DNA from: Yamagishiella unicocca
Lineage: Eukaryota; Chlorophyta; Chlorophyceae; Chlamydomonadales; Volvocaceae
Assembly: GCA_003116995.1 (NCBI GenBank)
Contig: BDSL01000044.1
Coordinates: 62,001-126,000 of the forward strand
DNA length: 64,000 bases
Reading direction: 5' to 3'
Below the pieces are notes generated by a model. That model made no database searches and was not told the DNA's origin. It saw only the letters and a program-made list of their open reading frames with translations. Positions 19,276-30,900 of the stretch are shown one piece after another; the first letter of the stretch is position 1, and every line of letters starts with the position of its first letter. The position numbers and the translations under genes were made by a program.

Positions 19276-20166
19276 TTATTCCTCCTTTGCCGCTCTTTGC
19301 TTTAAGTTGCGCGTTGTGAAGATCTTCTCGACGTCCTCGATTGAGACATTGGCCCTGTGGGCACCGAGGCGCAGCGCGGCAAAGGAGAGGCAAGAAGCGA
19401 CAGCTCTCATCACCCGAAGCGCAATTGCTGTCGTGACTGCTGCCCCGAAGCCCCTCGTTCCTCTATCACAGCCAGCAGCACCCTTCGGCCAGCTAGGGTC
19501 AGCTTCCCTTCCCACAGTTGCTCGGCTGCAGGGCGCAGAGTTGCAGACGACCCACCTGCCGTTTCGAAGCTGCGGCGGCACGAGAGCCGTGTTGAACGCG
19601 GGCTTTGGGCCGGCCGGCGCAGTTGCATTTCGAGCGGCTTTCGGTGGCGAGTCCCGTATGGGCCCGCTGCCGGTGACTTTTGTGAAATTGCGCTTCCCGC
19701 CAGCTGGCGCCGCGCTGCAGAGACGGGGGTGGCAAGTAATGGGAAATGGGTTCCAGAAGGTTGCGACAGCAAGGATCAGCGAATGGTGCGGGGGCTGTTG
19801 ATGGGAAAAAGGGGAGGTAGAATGGGCTAGGGTGCCGTGGCATGGGAGTATGCCTTGGAGGGGGGAGGCGTGGTAGCGCTTAGGGTGTTGTGGTCTGCGG
19901 GAAGAGAGGCGTCAGTTGGTCAGGTTCACTAGCAAGTCAGCAGATACTCACGCCGAATGTGACGTTGCGCGTTCCGGATCTTCGGACGCGAAGGGATTGA
20001 ACAGCGACACGGGTTGCACCGGTTGCTGGCTCTCCGGGTCGGGTGCTGCGTTGCGCACTGACGGGGCGGGAGCTGCGCGGGGCGGTTGCGAGCCCTGCCC
20101 GATTACATTCTGCACGTCGGCTTGGTCTTCCGCGTCCGAGTCACTGTACGCCCCTAAAAGGTCCAT
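19276..20166 (-). CDS. Small conserved protein of unknown function
   Basis: Minus-strand exons: 20166-19952, 19714-19556, 19354-19276, giving 150 residues with phases 2, 2 and consistent GT-AG borders. I do not recognise a named family. The protein starts MDLLGAYSDSDAEDQADV, an acidic N-terminus, continues through a Pro/Gln-rich linker with FNPFASEDPERA, and ends with KRNFTKVTGSGPIRD, then a compact block TALVPPQLRNGRANVSIEDV and a basic tail (FTTRNLKQRAAKEE). The last block looks like a conserved short motif rather than random sequence. The frame change from exon to exon is exactly compensated, which supports the model. The gene is divergent from the YqeY-like gene with only 271 bp between start codons. 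Confidence 0.75.
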
Positions 20167-20437
20167 TAGTTGACCGAGCTTCTAGAAGACACGCCAAAAT
20201 TCTCTCTCCGGAACAACGACGGATGGTCAATGTACAACGACGAGCAACCCGAGTCTTCCTTACTATGGCAAAATATGTATTGAGTATATTATCACTGCCC
20301 GCGCCTCAACAACAATTACATTGTTGTACTGGGCGCAATCCGGCACAGGCTCGCTTCTTAATCCTTAACGCCCGAATACACGCATTCCCAATTAAATATT
20401 AGCCTGCGCGTAAATATTTAAGAGATACAGGATAATC
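20167..20437. promoter_or_regulatory. Divergent promoter region between the unknown gene (-) and YqeY-like gene (+)
   Basis: Only 271 bp separate the two ATGs, so both 5'UTRs and promoters must fit here. It is AT-rich compared with the genes on both sides (for example AAAATATGTATTGAGTATAT near 20269 and TAAATATTTAAGAGATAC near 20411). No clear TATA box can be assigned to one gene. Confidence 0.65.
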
Positions 20438-22515
20438 ATGCTCGCAAGCACACGCGCCTCCAGTCGGTGCTGCCTGTCCATGGCCCGGGCCTGCGCCCCT
20501 GCTTCCGCTCGCCTGTGCACCTCGTCAGCTCCATATGCGTTCTCATCAGGAGGATCGATTGCGGGGCCCCAACACCGTTTGTCATCACCGCTGCTGCTGC
20601 GGCAGCAGCAGCAGCAGCCTTCGGGCACGAACCGCCCGCTGCACCGCGGCTTCGCCGCCGCAGCTGCCGCAGCCGATGGCAGCTCCCCCCCATCGCTCGT
20701 CGACCGCCTCAAGTCCGACATGAAGGACGCCATGAAGGCTAAAGACCAGGTTCGCTCGTACGCATTACTACGACAGCGTTGGACGCATCGATCATTGGCA
20801 TCCACGGGGCTGAGCTGTCAGCTGGCGGTGCATCCTACTACCTAGCGTACGCCTTGCTCCCACCAGACGCGAGTCCCGTACGAGCACCCCGTCCTCTTGT
20901 ACCGCCCACGGCGTCACCGGCAGCCCGACTCTCGCTCTGCCTTCCGCCACCCACCCACTCCCTCTGCTCGCCCAAACCTGCACCCCACGCTGCTGCAGGC
21001 CCGACTGGGCGCCATACGTTTCCTAAGCGCCGCCATCAAGCAGCGGGAGATTGAGCTGCGGGAGGGCGGGGGGGCGGTGGACGACCAGGAGGCCATCAAG
21101 GTGGGGCCGGGCTGCGAGGGGACGCGGAGGCAGCGTGTGTCAAGCGGGCGGGGACCTGAGGGGCTGAGGGGGCAAACTCGTGGGAACTGAGGGGAACTAC
21201 GGTATACCGCTATCCCGAAGTGGATGGGATACAGCGCCTGGGTCGGTGCGTGCAGAGGCGTGCCGTTTGGCTCCGTCCCGTCAAACATGGCTGCGACATT
21301 GTCAAAGCCCACAGCCCCTACCCTCCGAGCCGTCCCTCCCGCAGCGTCCTCAGCCATCCGCACGTTCCACGGCCGGCCCACGGCATCTTTTCGGTGCACC
21401 TGAGGCAGACGAACCCCCATCGCACAGCCCACGCGCCCCGAGGGGCCCCCGCCTCCGTCGTGGCAACATCCCGTTGCGGCCTGGCGGAAGCGTAAACGTC
21501 CCGCCCCCTCCCCCTCCCCCGCCCCGCACCGCAAGCCCGGTTTTCCTTGCAACTCCCCCGCCCCGCTTGGCCCCCACATCATGGGTTCATGGCCCTCCAG
21601 GTCATTCAAAAGATGGTCAAACAGCGCAAGGACTCCATTGAGTCGTACCGCTCAGGGGGGCGCGAGGACCTGGTCGCCAAGGAACAGGTGTGGCAGAGGG
21701 CAGGGGACGGAAGGGGCGGGGGAAGTGTGTTTTGCAAAGCCAGTAACCAGCCCACAAACCGGCCGAACGGGTAATGGGCCAATGCCAGCGGCATGGACGA
21801 CCCGCGGGTCATTTCCTTCCTCTCGACTCACGCCTTCCTCCATCGTCGCAACCACCAGCCCTCCCTCTTCTGCCGTGTGCTTCCCTTCCCCTCTCAGGAG
21901 GAGCTGAGGCTGCTGGTGGCCTACCTGCCGGCCATGATGAGCGAGGAGGAGGTGGAGGCGGTGGTGGTGCAGGTGGGTCCTGACAGGGGGAAAGAGAACG
22001 ACAGGTGGTGGTTGGGAGCGGTTGGGAGCTGTTGGGAAATGGAGAACGACAAGAAAGGAGGATGACTCGTGAAGGTCGCTGGTGCCAAGGGGCCAAGGGA
22101 CTCTAGAAGCGAAGTTACAGGGGGATGCCAGGTTGCAGGTTTGGGGCGGTTGTGATGCTGCGTTAGGACGGCGGGGGCGGATGGGCGGGGCGGGGTGCTC
22201 CTTGCGGCACCGGCTGGCTACTGCACTGTGGCGTTCGCGTGCTCGCCCCCGCTGGTGCTTGTCTCTCAACTCGTTTTGGCCCTTTTGGGCCAGGCGGTGT
22301 TGCTCATGCCGTACCATTCAACCACCTCCAAACCACATGTAGCCGAGGTAGGGGACACCGCTGTACTGCACGCCGACTCTCCGCAGGTGATTTCGGAGCT
22401 GGGACTGTCCGGGCCCAAGGCCATGGGCGCCGTCATGAAGGCCGTCATGGCTCGCACTGGGGGCCGGGCGGACAACAAGACGGTGTCGGACCTGGCCAAA
22501 GCGAAGCTCAAGTAA
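20438..22515 (+). CDS. Organelle-targeted YqeY / GatB-like domain protein
   Basis: Exons: 20438-20749, 20999-21100, 21601-21687, 21898-21972, 22387-22515, giving 234 residues, all introns phase 0. The first ~85 residues are rich in Arg, Ser and Ala with a QQQQQ run and are a likely mitochondrial or plastid transit peptide. The rest is the YqeY domain: LVDRLKSDMKDAMKAKD, LGAIRFLSAAIKQREIELRE, VIQKMVKQRKDSIESYR.GGREDL, ELRLLVAYLPAMMSEEEV, and GPKAMGAVMKAVMA.TGGRADNKTVSDLAK. YqeY proteins resemble the tRNA-binding tail of the GatB subunit of Asp/Glu-tRNA amidotransferase, but most have no proven function. A TGTAA at 22703-22707 gives a 3'UTR of about 190 bases. Confidence 0.93.
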
Positions 22516-23344
22516 TTGGAGTTAAACACTGCTGGATGCGCCGCAGGTTTTGTTTTGGAGGCAGTCAGGATGGCGTGTATGTTCACAGCTGAATGGCGAT
22601 CGGCTTGCAAGGAGCGGCCCTGAATGAGAGCTTCCTCTGCTACGCCGAGTTAGGCTAAGTTTGTGATGATGGTCGAGGTGGCGGGTGATGGCGCATTGGA
22701 GGTGTAAATTGGTTACGCGAGCACCCGCATCCTCGAATCTTGACGAGGTTCGTTTGAGGCAGATACCGATCCGGACTGGATGGTGTCAGGGTGCGTAGAC
22801 ACGTTCACGCGCAGGCGAGGGTTAGCTGGCAACACCTGCCCAGCCTGTGAAGTCTAATTTGGTGTTACATCTGCCAAGGACAACACGTTCGAATATTCAT
22901 CTCTGCCTGCAGGGGAGAGCTGGGGAGTTGCAGCAGTTGCTGGCGGTCATGCGTCGTGCTGGCCATGCTGGCCGTGCTGACAGCTTGCACTTTACATCTT
23001 TTGCCTCTGCGGGGAATTTTATATTGATCTGGACAACTTCAAGTTGCCGTTATGCCTGCGTAGCAATTATCCTGGCTCAGTGCCATGCATGCGGCGTACG
23101 GCATAGCACGAGTCGAAGAGGAATAGCAAGAAGAAGACACTTGACTACGAACACCATTTACCGCAGCGTTTCATATCATGTGCTTGGGCTATAAACGTTT
23201 TTGTTAAGCGCTGCTAAGACCTTGTTGCTGAGTTTCTTGAATTCTTTCAGGACGACTAGGCCCTTGACAGGGTTTGAGCACAACCAAATATACCACATAT
23301 AGGGCCGTGAGGCAAGGAGTAGGAGAGGGCGGAAGGGCCAACAA
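22516..23344. other. Intergenic region between YqeY-like and SPT4 genes
   Basis: Contains the YqeY-like 3'UTR with TGTAA at 22703 and the SPT4 promoter. I saw no gene, repeat or RNA in the rest. Confidence 0.55.
22703..22707 (+). terminator. TGTAA polyadenylation signal, YqeY-like gene
   Basis: Single TGTAA about 190 bases after the TAA stop at 22515, in AT-richer sequence. Confidence 0.6.
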
Positions 23345-24376
23345 ATGGAGCGCGTCGCTGACGTCCCATCTCACAACGAGTCCAATAGGGATCCATCAGA
23401 CTTTGCCCTCACAAACAAAACCCTAGTATGCTGCTACGTGTGCCGATTGATCAAGTCGAGGAACCAGGTCCGGCGATCCCTGCCGATTTCGCTCTTTTGG
23501 ACACTTTGGAAAGAAACGATGCTTCTCGTCTTTGCAGTTTCACGACTCAGGATGCGATAACTGTAAGAATCTTTTTGGGCCGAGCATTTCTTTTGAGGAC
23601 TACACAACACCAAGTTTCTCCGGGTGAGAGCGGGTCAGACCTCTTGCCCAACACGGAAGCAAGGGCACTGATGTCCAGCCTCGTGTGCAGGATGATATCC
23701 ATCATAGACCCCAAGGCCAGCTGGGCGTGCAAGTGGCTGCACCTCGGTAAGGGCCCACGGGGCAGTTCACTTGCCACCCCCCACTAGCGCACGCCGCCGC
23801 AGAAATGCCCCATCCCTTCCCTGGTGGTCATGTCGGGAGTACCGTTCCAACTCATTTCTAAGCCACCCTCGCAATGTCTCTGCGGCACCAGCTCGTCACA
23901 CCACACGGACTCCTTACATCACACCAGCGCACGCGTTCCTCCCAATTAGCAGCGAGGGGAAGGAGGGCGTCAACACGCCACCTATGTTCCTGCGCTGTCC
24001 TGCCCCGCCACGCAGGCAAGTACGTTCCGGGGGCCTACGCAATGGCGGTCAACGATGACGTGCCGGACGACCTCCAGGTGGGCCCGAGATCCAGGGAGGG
24101 CTCCGCATCGCATTTAACGACGCTGACGGCGTCATGACACCCCAGCTCCATCACAACATACATGGTGCCAACACCATGGGATGCGTGCCCATGTCATGTC
24201 GGTATGCAGACTGTCGTCAAGGCAGAGGCGTCCCGCCGCCGCACCTCCCTCCCCACCGCCCCTCCCCACCGCCCCTCCCCACCGCCCCTCCCCGTCGCGC
24301 CTCAAACCTCCTGCCCTCCCTCCCCCCTTCACAGGACATCCTGGAGAATAAGGGCATCAAGGTTCGCCACGGGTAG
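23345..24376 (+). CDS. SPT4: Transcription elongation factor SPT4 (DSIF small subunit)
   Basis: Exons: 23345-23467, 23538-23623, 23691-23746, 24016-24077, 24335-24376, giving 122 residues against about 117 in human. SPT4 pairs with SPT5 to form DSIF, which controls RNA polymerase II processivity in the nucleus. The zinc-binding cysteines are CYVCRLIKS and FHDSGCDNCKNL, matching the CxxC...GCDNC pattern. Then come the SPT5-contact region (DYTTPSFSGMISIIDPKASW, ACKWLHLGKYVPGAYAMAV), VPDDLQDILENKGIKVRHG and the stop. The second exon is easy to miss because its frame differs from the open frame around it. The long open frame ending at 23560 reads through the first intron and is a shadow. The N-terminal extension of about 20 residues is specific to this protein. 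Identity is firm from the order of conserved blocks. Confidence 0.95.
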
Positions 24377-27300
24377 CCCCCCGGGCCTCCTTGGGCTGCT
24401 GCTCCGGCTCCGAAACCGCTGTCGGGGTCGCCCTCCTGCGGCGACCTCGGTGGCGACCTCCTGCCATGGAATTCCGGGCCAAGCCGGGCACCAGGCGCAG
24501 CAGCCCAGCCCCAGCAGCCCAGCGCAAGAAATGTCAGGGTTTAGAGGGGGCAGGCCCACGCCACAGGCCCACGCCGTAGCTAGGTGCCATGGCCGGTTGT
24601 GTACGACTGCGGCGAGGTAGAGGTCGTAGCTTGACTGCGAGATTACGATAGCACTGTTACGGGTCGCCTCTTGATAGGGTATGCGCTGGTTGACAAGGGG
24701 CGGCAGGGCGGGGCGGGGCGGATGGTGGCCGCCAGGACGAAGCGGCTGGCCTGGTTCGTTGCGCTGGTTCGTGGGAGCGTGGCCCGCAGTGGCGGCCGCA
24801 AGGTGCCGCTGCCTGTTGGAGGCGGAAGATGCCGGCAGCGGTGCGAGGGATGGTGCCGACAGGTGGCGCGACGGGCAGGCTCCCAGTGACGGCAGCTGGG
24901 AGGGGGCGGCGATGAGCCCCCGCAACGACGGCGAGGTGCAACGACCTGGAAACGGGGGTGCGACAGCAACGCCTGCCGAAGTGCGAAGGGGGAGGTAACG
25001 AGGCTTCGCTTGTGTCGAGGACGCCCGAGCGAGTACCGTAAAATGTTGGCATAGGGGGACGTGCCTGTGTTGGGGTCATTGGTGGCGTATAGATGTGGTG
25101 GTGGCGCAATCCCTCATTGCGGGGCGGAGCGGGTGGTTCGCCCTTCCTGGAGCTGCCGTTGTGCTGTCTACTCGTGCGGGGCGGGACTGTCCCTGCTCGC
25201 ACCAGGGAAGGGTTCCATCGCGCCGTCGGCCGTCGTTTTCATGGAACCCGGTAAGGCAGGTCAGAGACTCAAGGCGAGAATGGATGCAGGCATGAGTCAT
25301 GGATTGATGACGCGCCGCGTGGGGTTAGCACGGCGGGGTAGAGGATGCGATGCGGCGTGAGCGATGCGGAATGCGAGTCACCTGGGAGCAGCTGCAGGCC
25401 CTGAGCGAGCAGGTGGGCTGGGCAGCGGCAGCGGCAATATAGGTTGTGATGTTAGCACCCGGCGACACCCCCCACAGGATGGTCTGCAACCTTGGCCGAT
25501 TGTATGTGGGATGTCTTCTTTTACGAATGATGCCACCGTCGTTGAACGTCGCTGTTGCTCTGGGGACGCGGTCCATTAACCTTGGGAGGGAGGGGAGCCG
25601 AGCTAACAACACGCCAGTACCCGCTGTTGCAACGGCGTCAGCTTCGATCGCGGCCGCCTGTAGCAAGCCAACGTTGGGCTCCCTTACAGACACTTTGGGA
25701 TACCTCCTTACCACTTAAAGCCGGCAGCTACCGGGCAACCTCCCTTTTTAATGGCTTACCTTCCGTGCGCGCGTACTGCTGTACTGGCACTGGCTCGACC
25801 GGCGATCCAGGGGCCCCAGCCGTGGTCCAGTAAGGACAGCACCTTGGCAGCAAGTCCATAGGAAGTTCCTCGCGAGGCTATTGGATTATGTGCCTCGTGG
25901 ATTTCCACGCGGTTTGGTAGCAGTACTCCTGAGCGTCGCAGAACCTTGCGTCGGCAGAACGACACAACCAAACGCCAGACCCTCCCTTTAAGGGGGATAT
26001 GCAACCGAGTAAAAGCTTCGAATCCGGCCAAAGGATTTGCCATCGTCTGGCGGATGGGAAATACCGGCCGTGACGCCGTGGCATTGCAGGAAGGATACCG
26101 TGCTTACGCGCGTCGCTTTCTGACCGCACTTGGGACTTGCAGCCCGCGGGGACGCCGAGGCCAGCTCGGAATTTTTGCATTGTTCGGAATCTCGCAACCG
26201 TGGCAGCTGTCAGCGAGGGGCAGATGTGTGAATGCCCGTAAATTTGGTCTGCCTCAGGGGAAAGCCACTTGAGCGCGAACTGGGCACCGCGTAACCGTTA
26301 AAATTTTGCGTTTGCTTGGGGTACGGCTGCTATCACGGATCAGAGCTCAGGAAAGGCCGTGTGCGCACGCAAGGCAGCGCTCGGCACGATGCTGTCTCGT
26401 GCGTTGCGCCCACGGACCGCCAGAGCATCTCACTGCCGCCAGCAGCCACCTCGTCACCACCACATTAGCGTGTTGCACGGCAGGCACTGGATCCTGTACG
26501 TAGCTACGCACGCCTCACCGGTGGAATCATTCATTCGGCCACGGGTTACACGCGTTTTACACGGCGACCTCCCGCCCAGTCTCATGCCCAGCTATGCAAG
26601 CTAGGCGATATCAGTAATGAAAACGTCTCTTGACGTTAAAAACGCCCATGTAGACTCGTCGTGACGCGATACCGGTACGGCCGCACAGGTCCGCACAGCT
26701 AACTGGGTCACTACTACGCCGCTTACGCCGTCGCCAGAGGCTCAAGCCGGGACGAGCCAGGCGCACATGCATGGGTGTGTGGGAATAATGGTACAAATAC
26801 TCCCTGCTCAACTTGACGGGAGCCCCGAGCATGAAAGGTTTCCCATTCCAACTTAATAATAGGCTAGACAACGCGCCGAAGCTTGGCCAAATATCCGCGA
26901 AAATTGGACGCGAGTCTATGAATATGCACCAACGTCATTTCTACTTGTGGCGGCCACACAACAGACACCTGCATTTACACCCCAGCTTCACACCCCAGCC
27001 CGACAAACAACAACACCGCATTTATCGATGCCCCTGCGCCTAACAAAAAAACAGCCGCGCTGCCATGGCGGTAAAGCAGACATGGCAACGATTGCCAAAA
27101 ATGACCGGCATGAGATGCTTGCTCCTCATCGCGGCCCCAAAAGTACAGTAGGTACAGTAGCACCAACCTTCCAAAACCCAAACAGGTCTGAACTCCCTGC
27201 CGTATAGCAACGACAGCCGTACGCAGAAGCGCACCGCGTCCGCAGATCACCGACAGGTCCTACAGCAGGCGGACACCGACAGCAGCCACCACCGGGAGAG

Positions 27301-27580
27301 CCGGCACCCACATGGCACGTGCTAATCCCGAGAGACCCGCGGGTCTCCCTAACTCTCAACCCCAACAGGCTCCTGAACGACTTAAACTTGTGGCTCAACC
27401 GCCGAAAATCAACACCACCTCCAGGCTGTAGCCACATCGTGCTACTACCGACACACCGTCACAGCCAGGGCCTGATACCGCGCGTCAGGCGCACCAACCT
27501 ACGGTATTGTTGAGTTTCTCACTCACCTTGGGGTTTTGAACCATAACAACCGATGTATGGCACATCACATCTTGCAACCG
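24377..27580. other. Gene-poor stretch
   Basis: About 3.2 kb without a supported gene. The open frames on both strands are short, overlap each other and carry no domain. The sequence becomes AT-richer toward 26-27.6 kb. One palindrome GACCCGCGGGTC sits at 27334-27345. No terminal repeats of a mobile element were found by eye. Confidence 0.5.
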
Positions 27581-27585
27581 TTACA
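27581..27585 (-). terminator. TGTAA polyadenylation signal, F-box/LRR gene
   Basis: TTACA on + reads TGTAA on the minus strand, about 360 bases after the stop at 27945. Confidence 0.5.
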
Positions 27586-27944
27586 ACAACATCTTGACTT
27601 CCTTGCCTCTTCCAAATAAACACCACAACCTCCTTCCCCTCCTTAAATGAACTTTATAAACTTTATCCCACTGGACAACCCTGTTTTTTAATTCCTTTAC
27701 TGCTGTCTCTGGACCCGGGTATGTTTTTTTCCCGCTCATCCACGAATGAACACTCCACGGAATAGTCACAGACCCGACGGCACCCACCTGTCCATGCGTT
27801 ATTCGACCGCGTGTTTTACTAAGATACCGCTAGGCCGCTCCGCCAGCCAGGATGTGTACGTGGCCTCCGGGCCCCGCCAAGAATTATATCCAAGGGGCTA
27901 GTAAGCACAACCCGACCAACTGCCATCCCAGCCCCCCTCCCACT

Positions 27945-30900
27945 TCAGGCCAGCACGTGGACGCTCACCCCCCGCGCCGCCAGGAGGCCCACCTGGCCGC
28001 AGCCGCCCGCCCCCGCCAGCGCCTTGTCCACAACCACGTGCATCAGGCACGGCAGATCTGCCGTACCGTACGGCAGCTCCTTGAGGCCGTAGTTGCGGCA
28101 CACGTCCAGCTTGCGCAGGCAGGCCAGGCGGCTGAGGCTGGGCGGCAGGGACGACAGCTGCGGGGGCCGGAGAGAAGCGGAACGGAGCAGGCGGCAGCGG
28201 CAGGAGGGAGCTTCAAGGCCCCGTATATCGGCCATGTGCCGTTCAGTCCTGGGCGCTTGCCTTTATGTTTACACCACCGTGAAACGCCCGCGCGCTTTGC
28301 CACCATGCTGTGATCTGTAAGGCTGTAGTTAGTCTGCGAGGAGCAGGCGATCCGGGCGATTGCGAAGCACCCGTAGTTTGCTACAGAGTGTAGCTCAAAG
28401 GGGCCTATGCCCGTTTACTCGGTTCACGTCATGTACCCTAAACCCTAAACTATGCCCGTTTACTCGGTTCACGTCATGTACCCTAGACGGCGCCAACACG
28501 CACGCAAGCTCCACACACTCGTCCCACGATGGTCCGCCGGCCGCCCAGCCAGCCAGCCACCCACCGAAACGTCTGTCCTCTGTCCTAAACGGGTTTTCCC
28601 GCATGCACGGGTCTTCCTCGCAACCCACCGAGTTGTAGTGCAGGTCAAGGAGTCGCAGCCTCGGTAGCCCCTCGCCCAGCCGCTCCGGCAGGGCCACCAG
28701 CAGGTTGAGCGACAGGTCCAGGTGGGTGAGGGCGGTGAGGGCGGTGGCGGCAGCCTCCGGCAGACCGGACAGGCTGTTGGCGGCGGCGGCCAGATGCCGC
28801 AGGCGGCGCAGCGCGGACAGGCCGGGGGGCAGCTCGGAGAGGCGGTTGTGGGAGAGGTCGAGGCGGGCGAGGCGGGTGAGGGAGGTCCAGGAGGGCGGGA
28901 ACGAGTGGAGCTCGTTGGACTGGGCCTGGCGGGTAGGGGTCGGGGTTGGGGTTGGATTGGGAGTTGTTAGTTGTTAGTTGGGAGTCGGGGGTTGAGGTGC
29001 GCGTGGGGACGGTGCGCCGTGGCCCTACCCTTCTGACTGTGCGCCGCGGCGTCACCCCTCTGACCCACCCACCCCCTCCACAGCTGTGTGTTGGACCATG
29101 GGCTTCTGCTCCCCTCCCCTCGAGTCCCGACCCACCATGAGGCTGGTCAGCGCCGTCAGCTGCCCCACGGCGTCCAGGAACACGGCCCCATCCCGCATGC
29201 AGGCGGCAGCTAGGCGGATGTCCAGGTTCACCAGCGAGCCCCGCAACGACACCAGCGGCGGCACCAGCGGCGGCACCAGGGAGGGAAGTGGCGGCGGCGG
29301 CGGCGGCGACAGCGGCGGCACGAGCAGGGCACCCGCTCCAATGTCCCCCAGCCCGTCAGGCCGCGGTTCCGGGAGGGGCGGTGGCGGCGGCGTGCCGCAG
29401 CTGTCGGGTTCCGGCAAGTGGCTTTTGAAGTAGTTTTGGCCGCAGACCAGAACCTGGATGAGGAGAGGGGGAGTAGGAGGCGGGGGAGGCGAGAGCTGTT
29501 GTGATGCATGTGGATAGTCCGGGACCCGACTCATGCCGCACCCCCTGCCCCGCCCCGGGCTCCCCCGCCCCGCTGTACCCTGCCCTGTCCCGCCCTGTCC
29601 CGCCCTGTCCCGCCCTGTCCCGCCCTGTCCCGCCCTGTCCCGCCCTGTCCCGCCCTGCCCTGTCCCGCCCTGCCCTGCCCTGCCCCGCCCTGCCCTGCCC
29701 TGCCCCGGCCTGCCCGCCCCGGAACTCGAAACACTCCTTGCGAAAAGCCGGTCTTGACTCCAGTCCCGCCCGCAAAACAACCCCTCCTGTCTCCACACGG
29801 CTCCCCGCACCTTGAGGCGCCCCAAGCGGCCCAGCATGACGGCGGGCAGTTGGTCCAAGTGGTTGGAACTGAAATCCAGGTGCGTCAACGCGGACGGCGG
29901 CGGCGGCGGCGGTGGGAGGTCGATGCGGCGGCTGCAGCTGCAGTCGCCCTTGGTGGCCTCTGGGCAGACGGCGGTGGCGGCGGCGCAGCGGGGGGCGGCA
30001 CCGTCGCCGGGTCCTGGCGAGTGGCTCCCCCCGGTTGCGGTGGCAGGGCCGGCACGCGGCGCCAGGTCAGGTACTCGTGTCAACCTGCAGCCACCCGCCA
30101 ACAGGCCAAGTGAACGTTCTAGAAACTGCTACCCTGCGACCGATGAGGTCAAGAGGTGTCGGGTGAACGGAACTGCGGAGGAACTTTGGTTCTACCTTTC
30201 TACCTTCTCCCTGCACTGCAATCAATCCATGCACGTCCCCGGCTGCCCGATCCGTCCTTCCCAACATTGCGGCGGTCGCGGCCTCGGCCCGAGTACGGCA
30301 CCTGTTGCACGCCACCCTCAGCAGCTCGAGGCGGGTCAGACCCGACAGCCCCTCGGGTAGCACCACCAGACTGTGTGTTTTGGCAGCACCGCGCCAGAGG
30401 GGAGGGACAGGGGGCAGGGGGCAGCGAGGAGAAGACCGGTGAATGGACACCGCGTAGGGGCGCCTGGGCTGTCAGGGTTTTACAAGACAACCTACCAACG
30501 CGCCTCTCCTCGGTGCTCCCCCCTCCACGTGCCCGCTACTGCTGCCCAACGCCACTGCTGCCCTTCGCTACTCGCTGCAGCGGCTGCCACACGCGCCCCG
30601 AGTCCGGCCTATGCGGTAACAGGGGGGCTCTTCGCACGAGCCCGTCACTCTTTCCTGCAGCCATGGGCCACGGGGGCGCCGCACCCACACTCGCGCCGAC
30701 CCACGGGTCACCCGCGCCCAGCAAGGGCCAAGTGCCGTGCCGCCCCGCCCCGTGCCGTGCCGCGCCTCGCACCTGTTGACGCTGACGTCCAGGTGCCGCA
30801 GGCGGGTGAGGCGGGTCAGCTCCTGTGGCAGGCCTGCTAGCCGGTTGGAGGCGGCCGCTAGGAGGGTGAGGCGGGAGAGGAGGGAGACGAATGGCGGCAG

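Noticed and set aside
23428..23787. 119-codon + strand frame over SPT4 exons 2-3
   Set aside because: Reads the intron and the wrong frame of exon 2; the spliced SPT4 frame gives FHDSGCDNC instead.
26010..26040. TTCGAATCC resembling a tRNA T-loop
   Set aside because: Flanking bases do not form a T-stem, and no acceptor or anticodon stem can be drawn.
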